Shown: in pieces, positions 36,918-52,105 of the stretch | How positions within the stretch are numbered: the first letter of the stretch is position 1 | How the letters are laid out: the number at the start of each line of letters is the position of its first letter | NCBI GenBank assembly: GCA_003667245.1 | Contig: RCNN01000001.1 | Coordinates: 1 to 64,000, forward strand | DNA from: Heterostelium multicystogenum | Lineage: Eukaryota > Evosea > Eumycetozoa > Acytosteliales > Acytosteliaceae | Length of the DNA: 64,000 nt | Reading direction: 5' to 3' | Program-made: the position numbers and the translations under genes | Notes under the pieces: generated by a model | What the model was told of the DNA's origin: nothing | What the model saw: the letters and a program-made list of their open reading frames with translations, nothing else | The model's database searches: none

Positions 36918-37195
36918 TTAAATTTTTGTGAAAACTTGGTTGTTGTTTCGCTTTCCTGTTTTAAAATTCCTTCTTCTCCTTCCAGCTCTGTTGTTATTTG
37001 GCTCCAGAGGATTGTTTTTTGAATAAAATTTAACACCAGTACCTTTATTTACACCCTCAGACACCATTCCACTAGAACCAATTAGTCCTATCAGGACAAT
37101 AGTTTTAACGACTAAAACAATAACAAATAATATTAGTAATCCATTCTAAAATAATTAAATATTGAATATTCATATATAATACCTTCTGGCTTCAT
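36918..37195 (-). CDS. Small spliced membrane-anchored basic protein (68 aa)
   Basis: Exon 1 is 13 nt (MKPE, 37195-37183), intron 37112-37182 is 71 nt with GT-AG, and exon 2 runs to a stop at 36918. The joined product begins MKPEVVKTIVLIGLIGSSGM, a short hydrophobic helix, then SEGVNKGTGVKFYSKNNPLE and a very basic end (RAGRRRRNFKTGKRNNNQV). The phase is exact and the frame clean, unusual in this window. Size and layout resemble small mitochondrial or ER membrane subunits, but I do not recognise the family. It is easily missed because exon 1 is so short. Confidence 0.6.
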
Positions 37196-37489
37196 TGTTT
37201 TTATATATATATATATATTAATAAATAATTTCTTTTAAACTCTTAGATATAAAATTAGATCTAACTTAACTTAAAAATTGATCAATAACAAAGTTTAAAC
37301 AAATAAATCCAGTTTGGTGATGAGTCACACTTTACTCTCAGCCAAAAGATGGGATTGGTAAAGTGCTAAAATTTTCATAAAAATAGAGTGTTTAAATTTA
37401 CAAGAATATTTTTGTAATGAAGACAGAAAGAAACTTGTGTTGTTCCTATAAATATATCTTTAAAGATAAATAATCAAATTATATATTTA

Positions 37490-39363
37490 TTAATTGGGGG
37501 AGTTGCTAATGATAAAAAATGAATGGCCACTTCCACACCTTACAAAATTCTTTTGATATATTTGTGTTAAAGTTGATGTTGAAGTTGAAGTTGTTGACGA
37601 ATGGAGTAACTCTGTAATGGGTTTAACTATACATGGATTACATTGGTTATCTCCATCCTTGCCTGGAATTACATCTTCGCAAAGTCCAAGCTGGAAATGC
37701 TCGTTCCAGCCAAAAGAGTAGAGTGTTCGATCCTCTGTGAGGACCAATAAATGCTCTGAACCAATTGAATAATCTAAAATACGCAGTTTGTCAAAAGGTG
37801 TGTAATTGAGAGGTTGGAAACTTTGTTTGTGGCTCCATTTGGAACATTCCATTTCCTAGTTGCCCATAGTCACCCCGACCACATAAATACAACACTCCAG
37901 CGGTTCGGTTGAAAAGACAGCTGTTACTCCAGCCACATTGAATATCAAAATGATCTACCTCAAGCAACTCTGGGAGACACTGTCGGGTGTTGATTGGCGT
38001 TGGTGTTGCGTTGTCTTGTGTGTCGCCAAGAGCAAGCTGGCCAAATCTATTGCTACCAAAAGAAAAGAGCTTACCCTCACTACTCATAATGAGTGTATGC
38101 TTTGCCCCGCAGGCTATCTTTCACAATTTGTAGGTAGCCTGAGAGGCTATTAGAGTCAGTAGATGTGTTGAGTATTTGTAGTTTCGTTGGTACATCTACT
38201 GTCTCCTGATTTGATTCTAGTCCAAGTTGTCCAAACTTATTACATCCCCACACATAAAGCTCGTGCTCACTTGTTATTGCAGTTGAATGCCTCAATCCGC
38301 AGGCAATCCTAATGACTTTTAATACCACTAAGATGCTCGATGACTCTTGAAACATATTGATTGGTTTGCTTTAAGCTTGTATTCTTTTTTTTTCTTTAAG
38401 ATTAATCTTTGTTTGGTACTAGGTGCAGCTTGGCTGCTTGTTGTTTTAAAAGCATTTGATTGTTCTTGTCCAAACACTTGTAAATTAGTATTGCTGGTGG
38501 TAGAAGAGAGAAGACGGTATCGAGGCTGAAGTGGTAGTTGTGGATGAGGCTGAGGATGTGGAGGTGGTTGTGGAATAACCAAGTTGGGAATAGTTATTTG
38601 AACCAAAACTATAAACTAAACCTTTAGCTTAAAATCAACAACAATATCATCATCGAATCCAATCAATTAGGAATTAGTATAAGTTGTTAAACAAAGCGAT
38701 ACGATATACTCTATCAAGAAAACATATCAAATCAACTTGATAACTTAATATTTACAATCTAAAACTAGGGTATGACTCCAGCCTGCCGCTGCGCTGACTA
38801 CACTGGCTTTCTCTTGTTGTTCATCAGGGCCTGGAGGTAGCTGTAGTGGAGTTAGTGTTAGTGATGCTCACACCAGAACTAACAACACCCAGCTGACCAC
38901 AGTCGTTTCCTCCACATACGTAGAGCTGTGTAGTGGGATGATCACCATCTTGTTGCTTTTGCCCGTGTTGTGGTTGCTCCTTGCATCATTCAGGATGAAC
39001 AACGTATGATAACCTCCACCAACAACATCAATACTATATAATGAGGATGGAAGTGTGCCCAACAATCCATCAGATTGTGTGGTACTTGTAAGTTGGTCAA
39101 CACTGGTAGTGTGTTTGGTTGATTCATTGTTTGATCGACCAATAGAAGATCTTGTTGTTTTCAAAATTAAACAATGAGAGATGGACTTTACTGGGCACAC
39201 TAACGTCCAGATCAGAAGCAAGCCCCAACTGACCAGAGGATCCAGAACCCCCTTGATTGAAAAGCACAACACAAAATGATCAATAAATAAAATCAAAATA
39301 AAGTTAGTAATCAAGATGATAGGTGTGCGCACTGTGTGGTGAGGCCGACGAGCTAAGCTGCAT
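37490..39363 (-). CDS. RCC1-repeat (beta-propeller) protein
   Basis: Made of RCC1-type blades: GSGSSGQLGLASDLDVSVPS, LYVCGGNDCGQLGV, SAAAGWSHTLVLD, SFGSNNYSQLGY, IACGLRHSTAITSEHELYVW, GCNKFGQLGLE, LFSFGSNRFGQLALGDTQDN, LYLCGRGDYGQLGNG and LYSFGWNEHFQLGL, ending at 37490 with CGSGHSFFIISNSPN. The proposed start is ATG 39363 (MQLSSSASPH); an intron with a TACTAAC motif joins it to the first blade, but its donor (GTGCGC) is weak. Frame changes lie near 38840, 38340, 38085 and 37830, and an S/T-rich insert sits near 38540. RCC1 proteins include Ran exchange factors, but nothing here marks the true RCC1, so I leave the partner open. Confidence 0.8.
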
Positions 39364-41142
39364 TGGCAGATCTTGGCTAGATTTAAGTAGATGGAACGAT
39401 GACAAAAATAAACACACGTGTTTAATTAATTAAACAAAAGCCTACACCAAATTTTATCTGAAAAGAGTGTGGTGTTGAAATGGCAGCCTGCAAACAACAG
39501 ACACCAAATACATCGAATTCAAAGATTTGAGTTGGTACTCTACTACATCAATAAATGTGTGTGTGTGAAGGTGATTTGCTTACAACTTGTCATCATTCTT
39601 TATCGGTGATCAAATTGAAACAAACATCTCGATCATCGATTGAATGGATCGAGTGGAGGTCTGAAACTAGTACTTACAAGAATATACTAAACTCATTCAA
39701 CTTGTTTGTTGTTCACTACTAAATGAGGATGGTTTAATGGATGGATTGAATGTTTGGGATGGTTTGATTTATGAGTTGTTTTTGTTGGTTAGCACTTTTC
39801 AAGAAAAACAAAAAATCAAGATCTAAAGCAGTTAGATGTGTTTTTAAAGAGAGACAGTGTCCAGTAGAATTAAAGGAGTACGTGTGGTGAGTGAGTGACT
39901 TGTGTTTTGTTGATCAAATTTACTGATTTACTATTTTTTTGAATGGACAACATGCATTTAACTGACTGGTTTTTGGAATGATTATTTTTTTCTCTGGTGG
40001 GTGATGACCAATGATGGTGCAATTTGATTATTTTTAAAGATTTAAAAAGAAGGGACCTCTGATATTAATAGAAATCAAACATTTATTTTTGTTCATGAAT
40101 TTTTTAGTTTTTTTTTTATTTTTGGATGACCTTTGCAAATTGATTTGATTTGATGGTTTGTTTTTGGTGCAACATTAGTGGGTTTTTGATGAACGCTCCC
40201 ATCTCAATATTCGAAAAAACATCAATATTGGGTCAGGTCTAAGAAGCAAATGGGGACTTTTCTTAATTTTAGATATAGGTCTTTTCAAAAATTGTTTTTA
40301 TCCAATACCCGATAAATTTTTAGTTGATGATTTCAATCACACTGAATCACATTTTGCCTCATGGTTTGATTAAGCAGATCTACAAGAGATGACTGTATTA
40401 AGTAGACCAATCAATGGTTTTTTATTTTGATCAAAGAGTATGGGTGATTTGGATTTCTATCAAGGTTCCTCATTGAAGAAGAACCTGACATTAAGGTCTG
40501 TCATATTAGAGCCCTGACCTTGTTGTCACATTCTACCATCATCTACAATCATTTAGCTGAATTTAGAAAGATCCTAAGCAATTCTATCCAAACTATTTTC
40601 AAAACGAAATTTAGTCCAAACGTTAGTACATCCTTGATTTATTTGGACTCTTTATGGTGTGGTAATAGCATGTATCACAAGAACCAAACCTGTCAAACAA
40701 ACTAGTAGCAAATCATAGAATTTACAGTTTGAACTTTCTTAGGACATAAAGCCTCAACCACCTCTTCTTCTTTTTCTATTATTATAAAAGCTTCAGAAGT
40801 ATACTTTTGTTTCTTATTCTACTTTTGTCATCTTTCGAATCACAGATTTGTAAAGGATATATAATATAACATATATATTCACATACATATACTTATACAA
40901 TTATATAATATAACATTTCACATACTATACTATATATTCTTTTACTATCTCGTATTAATTAGTTCTAATCACCTCTACCTATCTCACTTTCACTTATCAA
41001 CAATCTCACATATCTTCACATATATTATTTTTCGATCGATCTATTTTTTCCTTCTGCAACTAAATATATATATATACTTCTGTAATATTATTAATAAAAA
41101 TTAAGTCTCGTGTGTTTAGTAGGCTCACGACTATTGTCAAAA
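39364..41142. other. Intergenic region with one possible coding fragment
   Basis: AT-rich divergent spacer between the RCC1 gene and the TmcB-like gene. Apart from the fragment at 40448-40705, given separately, I see only simple-sequence DNA and the likely promoter of the TmcB-like gene (TATATATA tracts near 41060-41075). Confidence 0.55.
40448..40705 (+). pseudogene. Orphan helical-repeat fragment
   Basis: An open frame of about 85 codons with balanced codon use reads FLSRFLIEEEPDIKVCHIRA, LTLLSHSTIIYNHLAEFRKI, LSNSIQTIFKTKFSPNVSTS and LIYLDSLWCG, then stops at 40705. The amphipathic helix pattern resembles ARM/HEAT or a helical-bundle domain. No start codon or flanking exons are apparent, so it looks like a remnant or one exon of a gene whose remainder I cannot see. 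Family unknown. Confidence 0.35.
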
Positions 41143-44100
41143 ATGTCTTCTCTTTACTCGAAGAACTCTTATGGAAGTAGCGGAAATAGTTCCAATACTT
41201 CCCTTCGACAAGATTTTCAAATTCACAAAGTCTTTTGAGAAGGGAGCATACTCTGTAATGTATGCCATGACCAAAAACAACACCTTCCCAAAGATTCTTA
41301 CCATTTTGAGTACCATCATCGAATTCATTCGTAAGTTAATCAGTCCACTCACGGAATTTGCCTCTCTTCAAATCAATTCACTAACTCCTATCACTTTCGA
41401 ATTTTGAAATTTAGAATTGGTATCGTTTGGATTTAAAGCAGTGTTTCCATGGGGAGGAGAAACTGGCTATTGGCTCACCCGTATCATTGCACCATTTTCA
41501 CATCCTTCGGCTTTGTTCAAATACCAGTCATATACTATTTTGTTTTGGATCGTTGTGTCCTTGATGTTACTCGGTTTCCTCAACATGTTTTATGTTGGAT
41601 ACAAGTTCTATCAAGGTCGTATTGCCAACATTCATTTAATCCGAACACTCCGTTGGTTCGTAAGTTTCACAGTTAGTGTATTGTATATACCTATAATTTC
41701 TTTGTTTTTGATAAGTCTGTACTGCGAGACAGACCAAATCGACCAGCGTGTCTTGGCCAAATTCCTCGATCAAAATGAGAGTATTCAGTGCTTTGGCTCT
41801 ACCAATTCGCCATTGGCCGCCATCTCCATAGTGCTCATCATTGCATTCAGTTTGATCGCATTCCTTACATCTTTGACCTACTATGAATACGACACCACCG
41901 TCACAACCAGATTTGCAAAGCCACATGCCAGAGTAAGTTAAACAGTTGAAAGAAAAGTTGGAAAGAACCAGCTGACTAATGATGTATCCTTCTTAAAACA
42001 GTTTGATGTTACTATTTTATTGGTAAAGACTATTTTCTCATTCTTCTTTACTCTACTTTATAAATATCCATGGGTACTCTCAATTACCTTCTTCATTGGA
42101 ATGATTTGGTTGACCTTTGGATCCATTTTCTTTTTGCCATTTAACAATCAAATTCTCAATCAAGTCGTAAGTATTCACTCGTATTCTGGTATTGGACTTG
42201 TAAATACTAAACTAATGCTTTTTGTTTTAGAAAACTGGATTGTATACAGGTGTACTTTGGGTTTCAATTTTGACAATCGCAACCTTGGGTGCTTCAGACA
42301 AGTCCTCAGCCACCACAGCTTATTTGGCCTTGGTTGGTGTAATCCCTGCATTCTTACTCGGTTACTTCACTAACTACTTCTATTACCGTTGGCTAAATAT
42401 CAAATTGGAGGAGTTTTTCCTCGCCAATGGTGGTATGAGCAGAAGTCGTAGTCGTTCCGATTTTGCTAACGGTGAGAAAGGTGCCATTGAACTCACTACT
42501 TCCACTGCCCAGCTCACAGAGAATCGTGTCAAGTTTGCTGAAGGTCAACTTGGTAGCAAGAAGGAGTTGTCCTTCAAGTTCTTTGAGTCTAAATATGTAT
42601 TCTCCCATATGGTTGAAATCATGGCTCGTAGTCTCCTTGTGGACCGTGAGTCAAACCAAGAGTCTATCGATCGTGCCAATCTCTTCTATCAATGTGGTCT
42701 CCAATATTTCCCAAGATCCACACTCGTCTGGATGGCTTACTCCAATTTCTTGGTTTCAGTTCGTAAGGATCGTCATGTTGGTTACGCCTCGCTCGAGAAG
42801 TTGCGTTCCCTCAATCCAAAGATGATTGATATTCGTTTCTTCATTTTCCAACGTGACCGTGATCGTGAACAAATGATGGACTCTGAGCTCCGTGGTCCAA
42901 ATGCTTCCAAAATCGAAGACTTTGTCTCGTACATGGAATTCAAGAAGCTCTACTCTGGAGCCAGACGTTCCCACACCAGTGTCTCGAATACATCCGTAGA
43001 TTCTGGCGTCACCTCGTCCATGAAACTGTTGATCTCAGCCGTCTTTCCTCATTGTCTAGCAAGATTTGCCAACAGTGAGCGTAATGCCACTCAGCAATAC
43101 GAGCGTTTACTCAGCCTCAACCCAAGCTCAGTGCGTGTACTCCGTGATTATGCCCAGTTCCTCGATGAAGTTGTCAAGGACCGTCACATGTCAAACCGTC
43201 TCAGTAAGCGTGCTGACAACATTGAGGAGTCAATGAGTAAGTCGCTCTCTATGGAGCACGAAGGTGGACTTGGTGCAATTACAATCGATTCTGACCAAGA
43301 CGAGAAGCTCGAAAAAGAGTCATTGGACCGTCCAAACTCAAGCTCCAAGGATGAAGACACTTCCGACACCTCCGGTTCAAGCCACCGTTCAGCTCGTCGT
43401 TATGCCGAGTACCAACAATCCAACTCCATCACCAAACTTTCATGGCTTATTTTCGTCACTGCATTTTTAGCTTTGATTTTCCTGATCTCCTCATTCGTTG
43501 TCCTCCGTAACCAAACACTCGCTCAGAAATATTCATTCCAAGGCATCGTTTCTCTTGGAGAAGCTGCCTCTATTTCCGTCGAGATTGCTGGATTCGCTAA
43601 GCAAATGGTCGGATTCGCATTCGCCAACAAATTCAGCAGCCTTCGGTCAAATGAAACTACAGGCAATACGGTCGATTAACATACTGGAGAATATACACCA
43701 TGCCATCTACTGGGGAGAGACACAGCCATACAGTTTTGTTGGTGACGATATGTCAGAATTGATGTCACAGTATGGATATCATATGTATGATATTGGATCA
43801 CGTGTATTCAAATACTCTGATTTCAACAAGACCAGACCAGTCCAGCCTTCATTCGGTGCTTTGTACAGCCTTTACAATGAGCCAAGTGGTAACTTCACAG
43901 TCTATGTTCCAAGCTCTGCAGAATGGATAGACATGGAGTACAACTTTTGGAAAGGAGCTAACCTTTTCGTTGACTATGGTCGTGAACTCTTTTCACATCC
44001 AATGCAACAGTGGACAAACATTGAATACGATATCGACTTCCAATTCGTAACCAACAACGGACCAGTAGCGATTACCAACGAATTCTTTAAGATCCAAGAA

Positions 44101-45277
44101 ACCTACATCGCCTACATTCAGGACGTTGCTGTCAACCATGTTGTTTTGATCCTTATTCTATGGGCAGTTGTCTTTGCTGTTCTTGTATTGATAGCAGTCC
44201 TTTTGTTCCGTCCAGTTGTATCTCGAATCACCAATGAGACTCTCCGTACTATGATGCTATTCACCTTGGCTCCAAGAGACATGGTTAAGAAGTTGGCAGC
44301 CAAGAAGCCTAAGTTCCTCAACAACATTGACAGCTCATCCGACCGTGATTTAGAGTTCTATGAATCAGGACCCGAGGACAACAAGGAAGAGAAAGAAGAT
44401 TTGAAGAAAGAACAAGTCATCGATATGGAGAAGATCCAGGGAGGTGACGAAGAAAAAGATCATTTGCTACAGGACACCCCAATCAAGATGGAGAAGCGTA
44501 ACGTCAACAAGAAATCACTCAGATCCATCTTGATCAAATTTGCACTACTCCTATATGTTTGCCTTGTTCCTCCTGTTTTGGTATCATCACCATGTCGCTC
44601 TTTGTCTCGTTTACCGAGACTTTGAAGGACTCCAACGCTGGTAATGACTTGGTCCTCTGTGCACAAAGATATACCGATCTCCACATGGTTATCTACTACT
44701 CCTTTGACTATGTCACCATGAAGATCGACTACTTCCAAGGACTTCTATTGAAATTTCGTCAATGACTTACAATCGAGGCACCAGCAGCTTCAGTCTTTGT
44801 CGGCAACACGTACTCTCATGGAAGGTGGATATGGATGCTACATGATCAACAAGACCTTGTGCCGTCCCTCCAACGATACCTACTACTCCGACGTCAGCCC
44901 CGGACTCGACTGGACCGTTGAGCAATTCATTCAGAAAGCTCTCGAGATTGCCCACACCAACACCACCTTGTTGTCGCAATCGATGGCACCATTGATGTGG
45001 ATCAATTCCGTTGGAAACAACGAAGTCCACGACGGTATGGCCAGAGCAACCTTTTTGTTCTTTGACGAGTGGCAAGATGCCCAAACCAAATCGGTCAACA
45101 ACATCACCATTGCCTTCAGTGTTGGAATGGTTGCAATCGTAGCGATTTATGTTCTTTTTGTTCCGTCCATTCGTCACACGTCTTAGAGTCCAACACACCC
45201 ATACCCTTGGACTCATTCGTCTAATGCCAAGAGATATCCAATCATTGCAAATCGATGAGAAACTATTAGATAACTAG
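41143..45277 (+). CDS. TmcB-like large multi-pass membrane protein with TPR-like region
   Basis: Resembles the dictyostelid tiny-macrocyst TmcB/TmcC family (membrane proteins with a TPR-like cytosolic part). The start is MSSLYSKNSYGSSGNSSNTS at 41143, or ATG 41171 in the next frame. Then SVMYAMTKNNTFPKILTILS and QLVSFGFKAVFPWGGE are followed by about eight helices (FWIVVSLMLLGFLNMFYVGY, LYIPIISLFLISLYC, AISIVLIIAFSLIAFLTSL, YTGVLWVSILTIATLGAS). The TPR-like part has SKYVFSHMVEIMARSLL, FYQCGLQYFPRSTLVWMAYS and YERLLSLNPSSVRVLRDYAQ. Later membrane blocks flank an extracellular loop, and the end is HTLGLIRLMPRDIQSLQIDE. Introns are 41331-41414, 41933-42001 and 42167-42232. Frame changes lie near 41210, 43640, 44575, 44755 and 45175. 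Family call from memory of conserved blocks; function otherwise unknown. Confidence 0.75.
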
Positions 45278-45681
45278 ACACAGCCTAGTATTGTTGTTGA
45301 AACACACACACACACACACAAATATAAAAGCAATGTACATAGAATTGAATATCCCGATATAAACCAAGCCAAACCAAATATAAATTTTATTTATTATTAA
45401 TATTATTGTTAATAAACATTGAACCTAACAACCATATATTTAGACCTAATTAAAAAATCTTTGATTTTATTATTATTATTAATACTTTACAACCACTTCA
45501 GAGACAAACATACATTAACAGTTTAGTGTTGTATTTTTCTAACACCCTGTCCCGGAAGCGTAAATTGTAAAAAAGATCTAAACTTTCAGTGCCACCATAT
45601 ATTTTAAAAAAAAAAGTCAAGATTGAATAAAGATTTGTCGGTGCCGACACCAAATGTAAAGTCAGACCAGACGACTGAGTC
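45278..45681. other. Spacer with AC repeat
   Basis: Short AT-rich gap downstream of the TmcB-like gene. An AC dinucleotide run occupies 45302-45320. No gene seen. Confidence 0.6.
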
Positions 45682-47658
45682 ATGGACAAGATACTATTTT
45701 CGAGAATATTTAATAATCATATATTAAATAAGATTATCTTTCAGAGTGTCTATTCTATCAATAGACAGAACTACCATCACTTCTGGAAGTGGCATGAAGT
45801 TGTTGAACAACCTCATGTCTTGGCATTCTATAACTATTTTGACTTGCTAAAGGTATTCCTTGACGAGGAAGACTATCGCTATTTCAATGAATACGGCATT
45901 ATTAGGTTGTTTAGGAATGCCATTGGAGGGTCACAGACGACTTTGGAGTTGACAGTGTTTTCTGCTTGACTTCTTTCATGTTGATCGTCAAATCTGTTCA
46001 AGTGGTGTGCATATTGTCTATCATATACTTAGATGCGCGTCACAATATGGCAGAATCGACATAATTAGATATGTGTTGTCACGTTACAAGTTTAGAAAGT
46101 GGAATCTAGCGCATGCTATGGCATGTCACCACAGAAGCGGTAACATGGAAGTCGTGAAATTCTTGGTTGGAAAATTGGAATTAAGAATCCCTATAATGAA
46201 GAGAACGGTCTATTACACAATGTATTCGACAATGCAGCTAGTGCAGGAAATATAGAGATTAATTGAGTGGCTTTTCCTCAATCGATTCGCAGGATGTGTG
46301 ATGAATAGTGACATGTTCTTGTATGCAACCAGTCTCTGGAAAGTTAGAAGTCATACACTATCTACTCAAGAAGCATAATCATCTACTGAAAAAAAATACG
46401 ACAATTGCTTAATGGAGAGGCTGCATTGTGCAACCTTTTTTGATATTCTAAAGCTATTCGCACAACTTGGATGTGCCACTACACGAAGGTAATGGACAAC
46501 GCTTCCAAAGCAGGAATCTGGAAATGCTCAAATGGCTACACAGGCAACACAAATGCGGGATGCACATACAAAGCAATGGACAGGGCAGCTAAATTCGGAT
46601 ATATGGATATCTTGGCGTGGCTACATGAAAATAGAACAGAAGGCTGCAGCACCAATGCAATGGATAATGCAGCATACTATGGCAGATTTGATGCTCTCAA
46701 GTGGTTACATACGAACAGAGGTAAGGATGTACTTCAAACGCCATGGATTTAGCCGCTCACTCTGGATATTTGGAGATAATACAGTGGCTCCATGTGAATT
46801 AGAACAGAGGGATGCACGCATTTGGCAATGGAAAATGCAGCTAGAAAATCACATTTACATATACTTTGATTGCTACAAAAAGAATAGAACCGAAGGTTGC
46901 ACTTCTTCTATTTTTAATGAAATTGCAAAATACATTACAGGTTCTTTTGAGAGGTACTTAAAATGGCTACACGAAAATTGGACTGAGCGATGCCGTCTAG
47001 ATATTATGGATTCTGTATGCAAGCGAGGAAAAATTAGATGCTTTAAAGTATCTTCATGGAACCAACTTATATAGGTGCTCAAACAAGGCAATGAATAATG
47101 CGGCAGGGAAAGGTTATCTTCGAAACAGTTAAATGGCTGCATATGAACAGAAACTGAAGGATGTACAAAGGCTGCTATGGACGATGCTGCTGCTGCTGGA
47201 TTTTTCGATGTAGTCAAGTTCCTCCACGAAAATAGAACGAAGGTATGCACGAAAAACGCTTTAAACAAAGCTATGATTCATGGACATATAGATATCATTC
47301 CAATATCTTCTTGACAATAGCTTAGTTAGTTATTCCTATTGATGTTTTGGATTCTATGATGCCAACGGACAGCTAGATGTGCTAAAATGGCTGCACCAAA
47401 ATCAAACCATGTATCCTCGCCATGAATTGCATACACTATTCTCAAAAGTTACAGTAGTATTGGCGATTAGATGTGATCAGCTTGAAATCTTGCAATGGCT
47501 CCTTCAAAATCTACCTCAAATTGATTTACAATCTATTTGAACCGGATTATTATATTGAACATATTTTTGCTGGTGACCATGATTTTACATTGAAATGGAT
47601 ACTTGAGAGAATGGAGCAATATCAAGAAGTCGATGTTGGAATATTCTGGAATGGATAA
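45682..47658 (+). pseudogene. Broken ankyrin-like repeat gene (WLHENRTEGC family)
   Basis: Second member of the family found at 17388-18937. It starts MDKILFSRIFNNHILNKIIF with the same leader layout. Repeats follow in changing frames: CASQYGRIDIIRYVLSRYKF, GNMEVVKFLVGKLEL, DRAAKFGYMDILAWLHENRT, MDNAAYYGRFDALKWLHTNR, YLKWLHENWTERC, MDDAAAAGFFDVVKFLHENR and VLKWLHQNQT, ending near 47658. At least eight frame changes or stops interrupt about 2 kb, more than in most neighbours. A true pseudogene is therefore plausible, although part may be sequence error. No other function is visible. Confidence 0.65.
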
Positions 47659-47977
47659 AATCTATCCAAATTCACCCAGATTCATTTGATATTCTAAAGA
47701 AATTCATACCACAACAACCTTCAATACCCAAGGTTTCACCAACAAAAAGAAAACCTTCAAGCATGAAAATAGAAAACACAAAGGATTTAAATGAATCTAA
47801 AATAAAAATTAAACTCAAAACATATTTATTTATTTATGATTAGATTTATTTTATACTTCTATCCAATTTTTGCTCATGACATTCAACTCCAGTTCTGAAA
47901 ACACCTCGATGAAATAAATTTGAATCCATTGTTTGTTGTTTGATTATATTATATATATATTTAACAAATTAATTTTA

Positions 47978-49666
<1,689 letters not shown>

Positions 49667-50689
49667 TTCTTCAAAATATATAATTAATAACTAACTATTT
49701 AAACGATATAAAAAATATATATATTATAGATAAGATAACTAATTAAATGGTGGGTGGAAAGTAAATGAATGATTCAAGTCAATAACAAAAGTGCTTATTA
49801 ATAAGTGTGTTTTTATCCACAAAATAAAAAAACAAGGTGTGAGTAACACACCACACTACTCCATAATAATAAATAAATTATATTTTGTTTAATTTAATTT
49901 TATTTAAATTTAATTTTTATTGTGATGAAGATTGAACTTGCTTTCAAAATATTCGAAAATTTCATTTTTTTTAGTGCCTGGTGGTGGGTCAAATGTACAA
50001 AAGAATCACATTTTGTGTCGGGAAAATTAAGAATCATAGAATACATTAACAATTTTCGAAGCTTTGTTTTTTTTTTTTTGTTTTTATGTTTTTATAATTT
50101 TTAGATATATATTTTTGGATATATCCAAATATGTATTACTTCTTCAACAACCAACTGTTGTTGAAATAACCAATCAAATAACATAACATACTTCATATTA
50201 TGTATGTTTGTTTAACCGATGTAGAATCATTGGAATATTTGGAACAGACAACGGCAATGGTTCAATTTGAGAATCCGATAAGAAAGTTAACTAAAGGACC
50301 GAAGTCTAGCAATAAATATTAATATTTAGATGGAATTTATATTTATTAAAGATAATTAATATACTTATTTAAATTGTCAATGTTTACAATTGTGAAATAG
50401 TATTAAATCTGCTGAGTCCATTATTAAAAATACTTACTTTCATCTAATTTTCTTGTTTTAAAACTTTTTGAATCCTATTTTAATCGTTATGTTTTTGATT
50501 GTTGATGGAATGTCTCTCAAATTGTTGTTTATAATAAAATCAAAATGGATAGATATTGAAGAAAACTGAAGGTGTCCATACATCTTATTCTACTTTTTTT
50601 GTATAATAACCAAATTGATGTTTTCCACTGATTTAACAATTGTTTTGATCTGTTAGAACTGTTGAAAAATCTAATTTAATTGATTGTAT
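49667..50689. other. AT-rich region, no gene seen
   Basis: Upstream region of the aldehyde dehydrogenase, very AT-rich, with an inverted pair AACAACCAACTGTTGTTG near 50148. The plus-strand ORF at 49922-50104 is low-complexity and unsupported. Confidence 0.55.
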
Positions 50690-51540
50690 TGATCCATTGA
50701 TTAATCGTTTTTTGACCACTAAAACCATTATTATTGAATGCACCATATTTAACAAACTTCAAATTTGGTAATCGATTACAGCCGTCAATGAGTCTATGAA
50801 ATTGAAATTTGTTATTATCTGGAAGATGATATTGATTAAACTCTCTGGAAGTCGTTTAAAATTAATGACACTTCTGGAAGAAATACCAGTAAGAACCAAT
50901 GTTCCAAATGTTGAAGTGTGGCAAATGTATTTGGACATGATGAAGGTACAAATTCAATGTCATTGCATATATCTAAATGTTTGATGTTTGGTGGTATAAA
51001 TTCTCTTTGCCATGGTGTTCGTGATAAATTGAACACTCCAATCGAGTGACACTCTCTGGGATATCTCCAACTCCAATAGAACCATTAAAAGAAATCACAC
51101 CAAGAGTATGTAATGATGTTAAATGTTTGAGATTTCTGAGTTATAATCTCTTTTATATTCGATGGAAATCTGATGTTTTCTTATAACTCTATATCCTGTC
51201 TCAAACAAATTGATATTTGTATTACTAATATTGTTATGAATGAAATCATCATCTATTCCTGATTTGGTTTGATTTTGAAGTTAAGTTTTTAGAAATCTGT
51301 AATATCAAATATATATCATTAAATGATTATATTATATTATATTATATTATACATACTATTGCATTGAATGGTGTCTATTGTATGGAATCTATCAAAAATG
51401 TATGAGGAATGGAAGCTATCTTTGGTTGGGTCAATTGGAGTTGAACTGATTTCAAAGCAGATGATTCTGATCAGTGTATCGATTGAATGATCGAACCAGG
51501 ATATCTCTGTATGAAGACATAAAAGATTGACTGCCATTCT
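50690..51540 (-). pseudogene. Degenerate FNIP/LRR-type repeat gene fragment
   Basis: Several frames on the minus strand read like the dictyostelid FNIP/leucine-repeat families: DIPESVTRLECSI, PPNIKHLDICNDIEFVPSSC, FATLQHLEHWFLLV and INHLIDGCNRLPNLKFVKY-like text at the end. A possible beginning is MAVNLLCLHTEISWFDHSID at 51540. Each piece is in a different frame with stops between, and the total is much shorter than a normal family member. I read it as a decayed copy. Function cannot be inferred. Confidence 0.45.
51326..51350. repeat. ATTAT x5 pentanucleotide repeat
   Basis: Five perfect ATTAT units inside the FNIP-like relic region. Confidence 0.9.
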
Positions 51541-52105
51541 CGATGAATGATCTTATCAAATGATTATACTTGAATATATAGATAGCTATTACGATTGATC
51601 AAACAAATGTCTTACAACTCAAACCGAAACATACTCTGTCTATATTATCATCTAAACATTCTATTATTTTAGTTAACAACACAAATGAGATAGATTAACC
51701 AATACATTATTTTCATTTGAATTATTTTTATTATCTTTTTAACATTATTGTGCCCTTCAATGGGGAGTGTGTGTCTCACTCAAATAAAATTACATCCATT
51801 TATCCATAGGGGTTTGTTAAGATTTCAAAAATGATCAACAAAATTTAGGAATCTAAATGAACACTTTTTTTTACACCATTGTTTTATCATCATACAAACT
51901 AGATATAAAGAATATAGACAGAATCAATTTTTTGAGCATAACAATAATTAATAATAATAATATTGTTTTAATTACATCATGTCTAAATTGGATGGCTTTC
52001 AATGGTCGCGTTCTAAATATTTTAATTATTTCTTGATGATTAGCATTTTTTTTTGTTTATTTATTATACTTTAGTTGAAGCGGACAATTACTATAAAATG
52101 GATTT
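51541..52105. other. Divergent AT-rich spacer
   Basis: Separates the FNIP-like relic from the IPT/TIG relic. No gene or RNA is recognised. Confidence 0.5.
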
